From the NCBI GenBank assembly GCA_027422505.1, contig JAPQWV010000051.1, positions 2,075,501 to 2,139,500 on the forward strand: a stretch of 64,000 nt of DNA, in the 5' to 3' direction. This DNA comes from Craterostigma plantagineum (taxonomy: Eukaryota > Streptophyta > Magnoliopsida > Lamiales > Linderniaceae). Under the pieces are notes generated by a model that ran no database searches, was not told the DNA's origin, and saw only the letters and a program-made list of their open reading frames with translations. The position numbers and the translations under genes are program-made. Positions 11,771-22,365 of the stretch are shown here, in pieces. Numbering within the stretch: the first letter of the stretch is position 1; each line of letters starts with the position of its first letter.

Positions 11771-13315
11771 TGATCGACACGTGGTGTGTGAATGGAAAGT
11801 GCGACAAGTAATAATTAAAACGAATACCTAATTACTATCACCGACGTGCGATAGGCAGTGGACCTATCGTTTGTAGTGCAGTAAAGTGAGTAAACGAGTA
11901 TCGAACACAAGGAATAAATCAATTACTAGTAGTGACCTATCGACTCGATATCTAGCCTAAACAAAATACGCAATTTGTTTGACGACTTATCCTAACAGAT
12001 CGTTCCTAAATCAACTAGAGATTCAAATAGCACGCTTAAAACTGATACGAAGCTTCAGATAATAAAGATGTGCTCGGGATTCGAATCCCGCTAGGTGTTA
12101 TCGACTAAGACAATAAAATCGTTCCTACGTGATCTTGACTAAATCGCAGTAATTTCCTACCCGCTCGCGAATTTGCTGTCGCCCTAAACGCTCGCGGGGA
12201 TCTAAAATTCAATAATTACTAACGGCGAGGATCGAGTATTTGCTTTCGCCCTATACTCGAATCCTATCTTCTATGAACGGCCTAAACGTTGTTTAGCTGT
12301 CGCCCTAAACGTTTTTCCACACGATCACTTTAACACATAGACATATTAAAGCGACGAAACATATTCATAGAACGATAAATAGTCAAAACACAAAATCACG
12401 ATAATATACGTCTTAAGTACGCCTAATCCTAGCGTTCATCTAATCCCAAACACAAACGGGATTTAGCTACGCATAATTGACGAGAGAACAACGAGAGAAT
12501 TAGAGAACAGAGAAGGAAGACTCATGATTCTTGGATAGTGGCGAATTATCGGCGCTTGCTTGATAAATCTTCGTTCTCTGATCAATTGGGCGTGGTTTCT
12601 TCGTCGCTTCGTCTCTTGCGCTCCGGGATGTAATTCTGTGTTCTTTTCGCCCTAAATTCGTCCCTAGATGGTTTGGATTTGATCTCTGATGAGTTGTGCC
12701 CTTTCTGGGTCGAATTTGGGCTTTTTATAGTGAAATTCGACACTGTCACGGCCCGGGACAAGACAGGTCACGGCCGTGACACTCTCTGGGTCGAATTTGG
12801 GCTCACTCCGCTCGTCACGGCCTGGTGCAGCAGTGTCACGGCCGTGACCCCCTCAACAGCTTTGCGGCAGTTATGTATTTCTCTCGGATGGAGGGGTAAA
12901 CGATGTCCGATTGACCTGAAATTTTAACCATAGATAGAAGACTCGCCAATCTTGATTCTGACCAAAGGGATTCTCAATATGAGATCTGGATGAGAGATAT
13001 GAATTTTCTAATATTGCTTCTCCTATGGGTCACGGCCTGGTGCAATAAGTGTCACGGCCGTGACCATCTTCATTCCAACTCTCTGCCCAACGTCACGGCC
13101 TAGTGCACTATGTGTCACGGCCGTGACACATGCCTGTTTCCGTCGTTTTTGCTCCGTTTTGCCTCGTTTTCGCTCCGTTCCGCCCGAAACTCGTCCAAAG
13201 CTCCTTCAATAACAAAATGAGTGTAAATGTAACGAATAAACACATAAATTGATTGCTAAGCTCTTATTATATCCCAATTAAATACTACGATAAACACATT
13301 GAAATGCGTTTATCA
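11771..13315 (-). repeat. LTR of Athila-type element (3' LTR in element sense)
   Basis: It begins TGATCGACACG on the plus strand and ends GCGTTTATCA, next to the GACCA duplication. It contains four copies of the perfect palindrome GTCACGGCCGTGAC, at 12767-12780, 12835-12848, 13051-13064 and 13114-13127. It also contains several gctgtcgccctaaacg-like strings at 12170-12330. Confidence 0.93.
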
Positions 13316-13333
13316 AACCTCCCCACACTTAAG
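13316..13333 (-). other. polypurine tract of Athila-type element
   Basis: Read on the minus strand this is CTTAAGTGTGGGGAGGTT, directly before the LTR start TGATAAACGC. It is the expected place and composition for plus-strand priming. A near-identical tract recurs inside the element at 14691-14707. Confidence 0.75.
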
Positions 13334-15032
13334 CATTTGCTTGTCCTCAAGTAAATGGGAAATCAGATAAGGCATCAAATTAGGATAACGGCACGATTGT
13401 TCGCAATTTATCATCAAAGCTAGAAAGCACAAATGGAATCAAGCAAACAATCACGGACATTACACTAATGACTTGCACTTGTTGACCTAAACTTCCTTCA
13501 CTGCTAATCGAGACTCATACCTCGCAGGGATTCGCTCAAATCACTCAGTGTATAGGTTAACATATAGTGAATCACTCAAATCGTGCACTAGTCTCACCCC
13601 TACCATAAACTTGCAAGCTAGTCGCATCTCTACTATTTAAAGTGGCAAGCATAAATTTGAGGGTCTTTTCGGGGGAAAACGGGTCGAGTAATCATGAAGT
13701 GACAAGTATGTATAATGAACACGTAATCGTATAGCTAGAACACGTAAGCGAAAAGTATCAAAGAACATAGCATGATCAAACTAACAGTCACATGCTCCAA
13801 CATAGACTCAACGTTCTCGCTCTGAAATCCTAGACTTTTCTGCCCGACCCTCTCAACTCAGTTCCCTTTCATTTTCTGCCCTTTCACCTTAATTACGCTC
13901 TAATTTTATGCACTGCCCTTATTCCCTAAACATCAAGGTTTGGCTTTTGTCGCAAAGAATACATCGTCACAGCGAATGCCGTGTACCTAGGGATACTTAT
14001 ACCAAAACCTATATCTTGCAAAAAGTTTATGGGCAGGCTAGTATAAGGGATCGGGTCATTTCAGGAAACGGTCAAATAAGGGACGAGTCATTTCACGAAT
14101 AGCAGATAAGAACATCAAATCTACACTGAAACAGTAACTTTCAAGTTCGACTTCTGCTTTATTCTAATCAATTTGGGTTCATATAATCTCTGGAGGTTTA
14201 TATGGGTCAAGGGCATTTCATATCATATGAGGTAAGCAACGAATAGGCTCAGGCTCAAAGTGGCTAGCTAGTGGGGTTAGTCATGGTGGGGAATTTTGGC
14301 TCTGGACTTAATTCCTAATGCCCTCATCATCTTCACACTAACACACCAAAAACAGTTTCAACACTCATCAGAAATGCAAGTTCTAGAGAGATGTAGACTA
14401 GGTACGTCACACAACCAAGAAAAATGAGCATAAGCTCGTCAGGCTCAAACTCTCACATGAAACAGGGTTATGTGTACGAATCTCTCAAAACAATGCTATA
14501 TCTATTCAGGCAAACATGATTCAATCAGTCATGCATATCCTAATTGCTCACAAGGATTTCATAACATGCAAACCAACTCGAGATAAACGCAAAGAATCAT
14601 GCCTGATTTTAATAATTCATGCCTTTCTAACAAAATTGTCTCACGGACACGTCATAAAAAATTTTCACATAAATTCTCAACCTAAATTCCCCTCCCCACA
14701 CTTAAGTCCGACGTTGTCCTCAACGTAAGAAGGATAAAAGGAAGGGAAAATAAGATTAAAAAGAATATGACTCCCCTGACAAATGGATGACGTGGTCGTG
14801 AAGTAGTCGTGATTGAACGCGTGAAGGTCGTGGATCGTGACTCGTGATATCCTGACATAACTAAAAAGAAAATGAAACGTAAAAAGGAACTAGACATAGC
14901 TAATAATAATAGTAGATTTCATATGCATCATAGTCATAGGCAAATAAAAGAAAGTAATAGATAGATAAAACCTGGGTTGCCTCCCAAGAAGCGCTTCCTT
15001 TACCGTCTTTAGCCGGACGTGCTTTCGTTCGC
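13334..15032 (-). other. Athila-type element, internal non-coding region
   Basis: About 1.7 kb between the protease stop and the 3' LTR, where polymerase and env-like genes would lie in a full Athila element. I see no domain in any frame. A second polypurine-like tract, CTTAAGTGTGGGGAGG on the minus strand, is at 14691-14707. Both tracts are followed by related tgtcctcaa strings. Confidence 0.6.
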
Positions 15033-15982
15033 TTAGGGTGGCTGAAAGTCGAGGTACAACACCTCTTTTCTGCTTAAGTATCCCTCGCCTACATCCATGT
15101 CTTGGAGTTGTCGCTTTTCGCCGGGCAGCGGTTTCAGCTCTAGTGGCGGTCGTTCCTCGACTGGGCTATTGTCCTTAACTTCTTCATTGTTCTCCTCAAC
15201 AGCTATAATGGGCTCGTCGTCTTTCTCGCCGCTCAACACCTGTGATAAACCTTGCACAGAAGACGAGAAATCGTACTCACGAACATCCAAGTAGTAGCAT
15301 CTATTATCGTACTCGCTACTCTTTTTCATCGAGTCAGTCATATTAAACGTAACTTTCTCGCCATCTACATTCAAAGTCAATGTTCCGTTCCTAACATCTA
15401 TCAGAGTCTCGCCTGTGGCTAAGAATGGTCTACCTAGAATTAATGGAATATTTTCATCCTCGTCCATCTCCAGTATCACAAAATCAGCAGGGATAACGAA
15501 CTTATCGACTTTAACTAGAACATCCTTGATAACACCTAGGGGGTATTTTAACGATCTATCAGCTAATTGAATACTCATCCTAGTGGGTCGTGGTTCACCT
15601 AATCCTAAGCGCTTAAACATGGAGTACGTCATCAAATTTATACTAGCGCCTAGATCAGCTAAAGCATGCTCGACTACTAAATCACCTATCAGACAGGGAA
15701 TAGTAAAACTCCCTGGGTCCTTGAGCTTTTTCGGTATCTTGCTCTGGAGTATCTCCGAGCACTCTCCTCGTAGGTGTACCATGGAGACATGTTCGAGCTT
15801 CCGTCGATTCGTCAGTAAGTCCTTCAGAAACTTTGCGAAACTGGGCATCTGCGTAATAGCTTCAACGAATGGTAAGTTAATCTGTAGTTCTTTGCACATA
15901 CCCATAAATCTGCTAAATAGTGCCTCGTCTTTGTCCTTCTTCAATCGTTCTGGATAGGGAACCTTCGGCTGGTACGGCCTCA
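15033..15982 (-). CDS. Athila-type retropepsin (protease) frame
   Basis: About 316 residues without an ATG; it overlaps the end of the gag frame. It carries LPFVEAITQMPSFAKFLKDL, then the aspartic protease active site in the form LADLGASINLM, then LADRSLKYPLGVIKDVLVKV and ILGRPFLATG, the known Athila order. It ends in an acidic Glu/Asp/Pro-rich tail and a stop at 15033. Reverse transcriptase should follow in a full element and is absent. Its frame is -1 relative to gag, so it would need frameshifting near 16034-16040 to be made as a fusion. Confidence 0.85.
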
Positions 15983-17653
15983 CTGGTGGTCGCGCATTCT
16001 CTTCCGCCTTTTCTTTTTCAGGTGCGACCTTCTCTTTTTTGGTTCAACCTTCTCTTTTTCAGGTGCAGCTCCCCTCAACCGAGCTGGGTATGGGATCTTT
16101 GGTTGATACGGCTTCACGAATGGTCGCATCTTTCCCTCGTCATCCTTGACCTTCTCGACTCCGTCGCCCTTGCTTTTCTCCACTTCTGGCTCATCGTGGC
16201 CCTCGAAATCGACTTTCTCCTTTAAATTCTGCTTGGCGGGAGCTTCTTGTAATGCTCTCCCGCTCCTCAGGGTTATCGCACTGCAATACTCCTTGGGATT
16301 TGTCTCGGTGTAGCTTGGGAGTGATCCTTGATTTTGGCCCGCCATTTGCTTTGCTAATTGCCCCACTTGCTGCTCCAACCTCTTGATCGAGGCGTCTGTA
16401 TTCTGAGCACGGATGTCATTCGCCTCCATGTACTCCTCCATCTTCGTCATTCGGCTCTCGTGGGCTGCGGCGGTACTGCTGAAATTCATGAGAAGTGCCT
16501 TCATCATGTCCTTCATCTCCCTCATGTCGTCGGATCCTCCTGCGGGCGCGTTCTGGTACTGTCGTGGTGGCCCATTTTGGAATCCGGACGGTCGGGGCTG
16601 AAATCCTGACGATCCTTGGCCCTGATGGTTCTGATTCCCGTATGCCAGGTTTGGATGTGCCCGAGGCTGGAAACTTCGCTGGCCGCCTTGGTAATTTCCC
16701 ACATAATCTACGTGTTCCAGCGGCTGCCCAAGTTGGCAATCTGAGGTCTCGTGGGCTGCGCCGCAAATTCCGCATAATGGTACGTAAGACGTGTGCTGTG
16801 TCGGTGTGGTGGTGGTCACGGCGTTCACGGGCTGAGTCTGCCCGGACTTGGGAAGCAATGCACCAATCACTGTCTGCAACTGAGAGTTCGTCGAGGCGAG
16901 TTGTTGCTGGAGCGCCTCAATCTTAGCGTTAGTGGTCGTCTCCTCGCTCACTCCAAATACGCCTGTCGTCTTCATCCTGGTATTGCCCCTCATGAAACTG
17001 TTCCTCGAGTAGTCCTCAATCAAATTCCACGCGTCGGTGGCGTTGAGCTTCACGAGCCCTCCTCCTGCGGCTCCGTCTAACATATGGACCGTCTGATCAT
17101 TGAGACCCTCGTGGAATCGGTTGATCTGGGCTGCCTTCGACATCCCGTGCTGTGGGCACCTCTTCAGTAGCGCCTTGTAACGCTCCCACACCTCATACAA
17201 GTTTTCGGAGTCCTTCTGGTGGAACAGAGAAATCTCCGTCTTCAATCTTAACACCTTTGTGAGTGGGAAGTAGTGGTTGATGAAGGCGGCTCGCATCTCC
17301 TCCCAGGTAGTGATCGATCTGGGCGGCAACATATCCAACCAGTCTCTCGCTCTGAACTTGAGCGAGAACGGAAACAACATCAATTTGATTGCATCGCCTG
17401 GGACACCGTTGATCTTGATAGTGCCGGTCACTGTCAGAAATGCCTTCAGATGGGAGTAAGGGTCGTCATCTGGGTTGCCCTCAAACTGGGCCGTCTGAAA
17501 GATCATCTGAAGCCAAGAGTGCTTCAGCTCGAAGTTGTTGTTCTCGATCGGTGGAATGACAATCGCCGACTCGGTACCGCCTAGCGCGGCATTCTTGAGG
17601 AGATCCTGTAGTGATGGCTCCTCCTCGTGGACGGGTACTCTATGGTCTGCCAT
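15980..17653 (-). CDS. Athila-type gag polyprotein
   Basis: A 557-residue open frame starting with MADHRVPVHEEEPSL. Residues about 45-190 are the retrotransposon gag domain (SLKFRARDWLDMLPPRSITTWEEM; ENLYEVWERYKALLKRCPQHGM). A Gln/Gly-rich region, a short Cys/His string (LCGICGAAHETSDC) near residue 295 and a Lys/Glu-rich C-terminus follow. The frame is intact. The last 20 or so residues, after the run of A at 16034-16040, look like an out-of-frame read of the Glu/Lys/Pro-rich linker that leads into the protease frame. It would form the virus-like particle of the element. Confidence 0.88.
   Translation of the reverse strand: MADHRVPVHEEEPSLQDLLKNAALGGTESAIVIPPIENNNFELKHSWLQMIFQTAQFEGNPDDDPYSHLKAFLTVTGTIKINGVPGDAIKLMLFPFSLKFRARDWLDMLPPRSITTWEEMRAAFINHYFPLTKVLRLKTEISLFHQKDSENLYEVWERYKALLKRCPQHGMSKAAQINRFHEGLNDQTVHMLDGAAGGGLVKLNATDAWNLIEDYSRNSFMRGNTRMKTTGVFGVSEETTTNAKIEALQQQLASTNSQLQTVIGALLPKSGQTQPVNAVTTTTPTQHTSYVPLCGICGAAHETSDCQLGQPLEHVDYVGNYQGGQRSFQPRAHPNLAYGNQNHQGQGSSGFQPRPSGFQNGPPRQYQNAPAGGSDDMREMKDMMKALLMNFSSTAAAHESRMTKMEEYMEANDIRAQNTDASIKRLEQQVGQLAKQMAGQNQGSLPSYTETNPKEYCSAITLRSGRALQEAPAKQNLKEKVDFEGHDEPEVEKSKGDGVEKVKDDEGKMRPFVKPYQPKIPYPARLRGAAPEKEKVEPKKRRSHLKKKRRKRMRDHQ
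16034..16040 (-). promoter_or_regulatory. candidate -1 frameshift heptamer A AAA AAG between gag and protease
   Basis: On the minus strand the gag frame reads CCA AAA AAG AGA. The heptamer A AAA AAG is in the X XXY YYZ arrangement known from -1 programmed frameshift sites. A -1 slip there enters the protease frame directly and keeps the repeating Glu-Lys-Val-Pro linker. A one-base loss in the A run would look the same, so this is a candidate only. Confidence 0.4.
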
Positions 17654-17820
17654 ATCTACTTCTGTATCTGGACTAAAAGAAATCGACTCGTAAAAGAAAT
17701 AACGAAAATAACAATAACAAGAAGAACAAATAACGCCGACAGTAATAAAGAAAAGAAAAGGAAAATTTCAAATAAAAATGGCTAAATTACCGAACTACGG
17801 TGTTCCTAATATCAATTTAT

Positions 17821-17838
17821 TCCCCGGCAACGGCGCCA
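17821..17838 (-). other. primer binding site, tRNA-Asp type
   Basis: The minus-strand sequence TGGCGCCGTTGCCGGGGA is complementary to the 3' end of plant tRNA-Asp, the usual Athila primer. It lies six bases inside the 5' LTR (element sense). Confidence 0.85.
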
Positions 17839-17844
17839 AAAACT

Positions 17845-19391
17845 TGATCGACACGTGGTGTGTGAATGGAAAGTGCGACAAGTAATAATTAAAACGAATA
17901 CCTAATTACTATCACCGACGTGCGATAGGCAGTGGACCTATCGTTTGTAGTGCAGTAAAGTGAGTAAACGAGTATCGAACACAAGGAATAAATCAATTAC
18001 TAGTAGTGACCTATCGACTCGATATCTAGCCTAAACAAAATACGCAATTTGTTTGACGACTTATCCTAACAGATCGTTCCTAAATCAACTAGAGATTCAA
18101 ATAGCACGCTTAAAACTGATACGAAGCTTCAGATAATAAAGATGTGCTCGGGATTCGAATCCCGCTAGGTGTTATCGACTAAGACAATAAAATCGTTCCT
18201 ACGTGATCTTGACTAAATCGCAGTAATTTCCTACCCGCTCGCGAATTTGCTGTCGCCCTAAACGCTCGCGGGGATCTAAAATTCAATAATTACTAACGGC
18301 GAGGATCGAGTATTTGCTTTCGCCCTATACTCGAATCCTATCTTCTATGAACGGCCTAAACGTTGTTTAGCTGTCGCCCTAAACGTTTTTCCACACGATC
18401 ACTTTAACACATAGACATATTAAAGCGACGAAACATATTCATAGAACGATAAATAGTCAAAACACAAAATCACGATAATATACGTCTTAAGTACGCCTAA
18501 TCCTAGCGTTCATCTAATCCCAAACACAAACGGGATTTAGCTACGCATAATTGACGAGAGAACAACGAGAGAATTAGAGAACAGAGAAGGAAGACTCATG
18601 ATTCTTGGATAGTGGCGAATTATCGGCGCTTGCTTGATAAATCTTCGTTCTCTGATCAATTGGGCGTGGTTTCTTCGTCGCTTCGTCTCTTGCGCTCCGG
18701 GATGTAATTCTGTGTTCTTTTCGCCCTAAATTCGTCCCTAGATGGTTTGGATTTGATCTCTGGTGAGTTGTGCCCTTTCTGGGTCGAATTTGGGCTTTTT
18801 ATAGTGAAATTCGACACTGTCACGGCCTGGGACAAGACAGGTCACGGCCGTGACACTCTCTGGGTCGAATTTGGGCTCACTGCCGCTCGTCACGGCCTGG
18901 TGCAGCAGTGTCACGGCCGTGACGCCCTCAACAGCTTTGCGGCAGTTATGTATTTCTCTCGGATGGAGGGGTAAACGATGTCCGATTGACCTGAAATTTT
19001 AACCATAGATAGAAGACTCGCCAATCTTGATTCTGACCAAAGGGATTCTCACTATGAGATCTGGATTGAGAGATATGAATTTTCTAATTTTGCTTCTCCT
19101 ATGGGTCACGGCCTGGTGCAATAAGTGTCACGGCCGTGACCATCTTCATTCCAACTCTCTGCCCAACGTCACGGCCTAGTGCACTATGTGTCACGGCCGT
19201 GACACATGCCTGTTTCCGTCGTTTTTGCTCCGTTTTGCCTCGTTTTCGCTCCGTTCCGCCCGAAACTCGTCCAAAGCTCCTTCAATAACAAAATGAGTGT
19301 AAATGTAACGAATAAACACATAAATTGATTGCTAAGCTCTTATTATATCCCAATTAAATACTACGATAAACACATTGAAATGCGTTTATCA
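17845..19391 (-). repeat. LTR of Athila-type element (5' LTR in element sense)
   Basis: Partner of 11771-13315, with the same TG...CA ends and the same four GTCACGGCCGTGAC palindromes. The few differences that I see include G/A near 18762, C/T near 18826, and single-base changes near 18880 and 19055. It is followed by the GACCA duplication at 19392-19396. Confidence 0.93.
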
Positions 19392-21247
19392 GACCACAAA
19401 GATTGTTTCCAATGAAGCTCGAAGCGTTCATGCTCTGAAGTTGAGTGCTTTCTGGAATTCTCCCTGATAGGTTGTTGTAAGACAAGTTAAGATCGTTCAG
19501 AAAGGTCGTAGTCGTGAAGCTCATAGGTACCTCGCCTGTAAGAGAATTATGCGATAAGTCGAGAGATTCTAACTGCTTCATGTTGCCTATGCTGCCGGGA
19601 ATTATGCCCGACAAGTGATTTCTTGACAAGTTCAACATTCTCAAGTTCGTCTAATGCGTCAATTCCACCGGGATATTCCCAGATAGGTTATTGTTTGCAA
19701 GATCAATTGCTGGTCACCAAAGGAAGTATGACATCGTACGAATGCAGTTCTCCTTTTGTAATAATAACCACGCTGATCACTGTGCTAAACCTATTTTCTT
19801 GAGAATGAGATTCAGGATTTGTGTCTTCGACCATTGCCTTAAAATTACCGAAACAAGTTGGGATATTTGCATGGAGGTTGTTGTTCGATGTATCCAAGAT
19901 TTGGATATAGGTGAGCGAACATATACTCGAATCGATTCTTCCACTTAGGTTGTTGGATCGTAAAATGACGTACCTTAGCAAAAGTGAATTCAACGTCCAT
20001 TTTGGTAGATTTCCGTACAAATAGTTAGCAGAAAGGTCGACCATCACCAACTCTTTGGAACTAAAGATCGAGGGAGGCATCTGTCCTGAAAACCTGTTAT
20101 TGCGCAGATTCAAAATTTGCAAGCGATCGAGACGTTCGATCGAAGATGGAATGCTTCCATTCATGTCATTGTTTCCAAGATTCAACACTTGAAGATTTTC
20201 CAGTCTCATCCAACAATATGGCACCGCTCTGCCGCTCAATCGATCTGAAAGGTTTCTGCATGGATCGGAAGCAGAAGAAAAGTTTGAATCTTGAAGGAGA
20301 ACGCCTGATAGGTGATTCTCAGACACGGAGAGAAACTGAAGGCTGCTGAGATTAAAGATAGAAACTGGAAGAACACCACCGAGCTGATTCTGACTCAGAT
20401 CAAGAATCTCTAACAATGCCAAATTTCCTATTGTCGAAGAGACAGCTCCATTCATGTCATTGTTTCCGAGATTCAACACTTGAAGATTTTTTAGTCTCAT
20501 CCAACAATCTGGCACTTCTCCGCCGCTCAATCGACCTGTAAGATTTCTGCATGGATCGGAAGCTGAAGAAAAGTTTGAATCTTGAAGGAGAACGCCTGAT
20601 AGGTGATTCTCAGACACGGAGAGAAACTGAAGGCTGCTGAGATTAAAGATAGAAACTGGAAGAACACCACCGAGCTGATTCTGACTCAGATCAAGAATCT
20701 CTAACAATGCCAAATTTCCTATTGTCGAAGGGACAGCTCTATTCATGTCATTGTTTCCGAGATTCAACACTTGAAGATTTTTTAGTCTCATCCAACAATC
20801 TGGCACTTCTCCGCCGCTCAATCGACCTGTAAGATTTCTGCATGGATCGGAAGCTGAAGAAAAGTTTGAATCTTGAAGGAGAACGCCTGATAGGTGATTC
20901 TCAGACACGGAGAGAAACTGAAGGCTGCTGAGATTAAAGATAGAAACTGGAAGAACACCACCGAGCTGATTCTGACTCAGATCAAGAATCTCTAACAATG
21001 CCAAATTTCCTATTGTCGAAGGGACAGCTCTATTCATGTCATTGTTTCCGAGATTCAACACTTGAAGATTTTTTAGTCTCATCCAACAATCTGGCACTTC
21101 TCCGCCGCTCAATCGACCTGTAAGATTTCTGCATGGATCGGAAGCTGAAGAAAAGTTTGAATCTTGAAGGAGAACGCCTGATAGGTGATTCTCAAACACG
21201 GAGAAAATTCGAAGGCTGCTGAGATTAAAGATGGAAACTGGCAGAAT
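19392..21247 (-). pseudogene. RLP pseudogene piece: LRR region with tandem expansion
   Basis: Two main frames (19354-19644 and 19703-21199) encode LRRs of the type LQVLNLGNNDMN and LLEILDLSQNQLGGVLP, the island-type spacer near CFGNFKAMVEDTN, and the last LRRs before the juxtamembrane part. A frame break lies at about 19650-19705. Both ends are transposon insertion points (GACCA on the left, AGAAT on the right). Its 291-bp repeats are described separately. Confidence 0.9.
20161..21235 (-). repeat. tandem array of a 291-bp LRR module, about 3.7 copies
   Basis: The string tcatgtcattgtttcc starts at 20161, 20452, 20743 and 21034, exactly 291 bp apart. acgcctgataggtgattctc starts at 20301, 20592, 20883 and 21174, again 291 bp apart. 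Each unit is 97 codons and keeps the reading frame, adding a block of about four LRRs that includes an SSASDPCRNL spacer. The three units to the right are almost identical, and the leftmost is more diverged. The intact paralogue has only older, diverged versions of this module. Confidence 0.95.
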
Positions 21248-22245
21248 TGTTGAGTAAGCTCAAAGCAAAATGAAAAATAAAATAAATAAAAAAAGCAGAA
21301 AATAAGAAAAAGGAGCCGCAAGATATCTTGGAAAATCTGAGGAAGAATACAAAGAATACAATTAATTTCAATGGTACGATTTTTAGGAAGAATGATTAAA
21401 GAAGAAGACAAAGGAGATCATTACTTGGATTGCAAAAGGCTACTTAGTCGTATTTTATCTTTGACTTTATCATTTATGTGAGTTGTTCTTTGGCATGTAG
21501 TAGTTGTGTGTTGTATTATAAATAGCTTTGCATGGATGTAAGAAATAATCAATCGATAGAAAAAGATATTGAGTGTTGGTGTGAGAAAAACTTTCATATA
21601 TCTTCTATAGAAAGCAAAAAGAAGGCATCTTTTCTCTGTCAAGAACAAAACCTCGTAACAGCTCCAAACGACCTAACACTCACAAATTTAAATACTCCAA
21701 GTACCCACGCGTTCGATTCTTTCACAGCACATATCAAACAACAAATTGGTTGTTATTTTTAAATACAAGGATGAGAGTATGTAAATGAATAAAAATCTTG
21801 TATTTTTTGATTTGGCCGTATGACACGAGAACTTGATGGATTTGTGTGTGTGTGTTTTGGATATATGCAAATGAGATATGGGAGGAAGAACTTTTCTTTT
21901 GTTGCAAACGTGATACAGACCCACGCAATACTCTTTCTCTCTTTTCTTCTCTCTCTAATACATGCACATATATATAGTACATGAGAAACAAGTAAACTGA
22001 ATTCTATTATGGACGGCGCAGCTTTTCCTTTGCATGCGCATATAAGATATGTGGATTTTCCTTGACTTTATGGCAACACATTTCAATCACGTTTGTTGAA
22101 TTTTAGGAGGGCTGCGCAGTCCAAGCCATATTGCAGTTTCGTTTTTTTCTTCTTTGATGGCTGCACCACAACACGCTTTGTCCCCTTCTTCATTTTTGTT
22201 ATTTTATTTATTATATTTTTGTTGTTAGATTGAGCTTATCCAACA
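21248..22245. mobile_element. 1-kb insertion with near-palindromic ends (solo LTR or TIR element)
   Basis: The element begins TGTTGAGTAAGCTCAA and ends TTGAGCTTATCCAACA, which are inverted copies with two mismatches. It is flanked by AGAAT at 21243-21247 and 22246-22250. TG...CA ends and a 5-bp duplication fit a solo LTR, possibly Copia. The long inverted ends are unusual. A TATA-like tataaata lies at about 21517. No coding domain is seen. Confidence 0.75.
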
Positions 22246-22365
22246 AGAATACCGTTGAGCTGATTCTCACTCAAGAATCTGTAACGATGCCAAATTTCCT
22301 ATTGCCGAAGGGATAACTCCATTTACGTTATTTGAGGAGAGGACAAGTGCCTGAAGATTAACAAG
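22246..22365 (-). pseudogene. RLP pseudogene piece: single LRR segment
   Basis: A 120-bp piece encoding an LRR (GVIPSAIGNLASLQIL on the minus strand). It is continuous with the intact paralogue around 61460-61520 and cut on the right by the solo LTR at ACAAG. Confidence 0.85.

Larger units (their letters stand above)
11771..19391 (-). mobile_element. Athila-type Ty3/gypsy retrotransposon, gag-protease only, young
   Basis: A 7.6-kb element in minus orientation. It has two LTRs of about 1.55 kb (11771-13315 and 17845-19391), both TG...CA and differing at only about seven positions that I could see. It has a tRNA-Asp-type primer site, a purine tract and the GACCA target duplication. The gag and protease sequences have the Athila lineage form (RARDWLDMLPPRSITTWEEM; LADLGASINLM; ILGRPFLATG). 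There is no reverse transcriptase, RNase H, integrase or env-like frame: 13316-15032 holds only short frames. It is therefore a non-autonomous derivative that would have moved using enzymes from another element. The low LTR divergence points to a recent insertion. Confidence 0.93.

Noticed and set aside
12673..12927. 84-residue frame in the Athila-type LTR, repeated near 18747
   Set aside because: It lies in the LTR, is not conserved in length between the two copies, and has no domain.
16358..17584. Several plus-strand frames of 60-143 residues
   Set aside because: They are shadows antisense to the intact gag frame.
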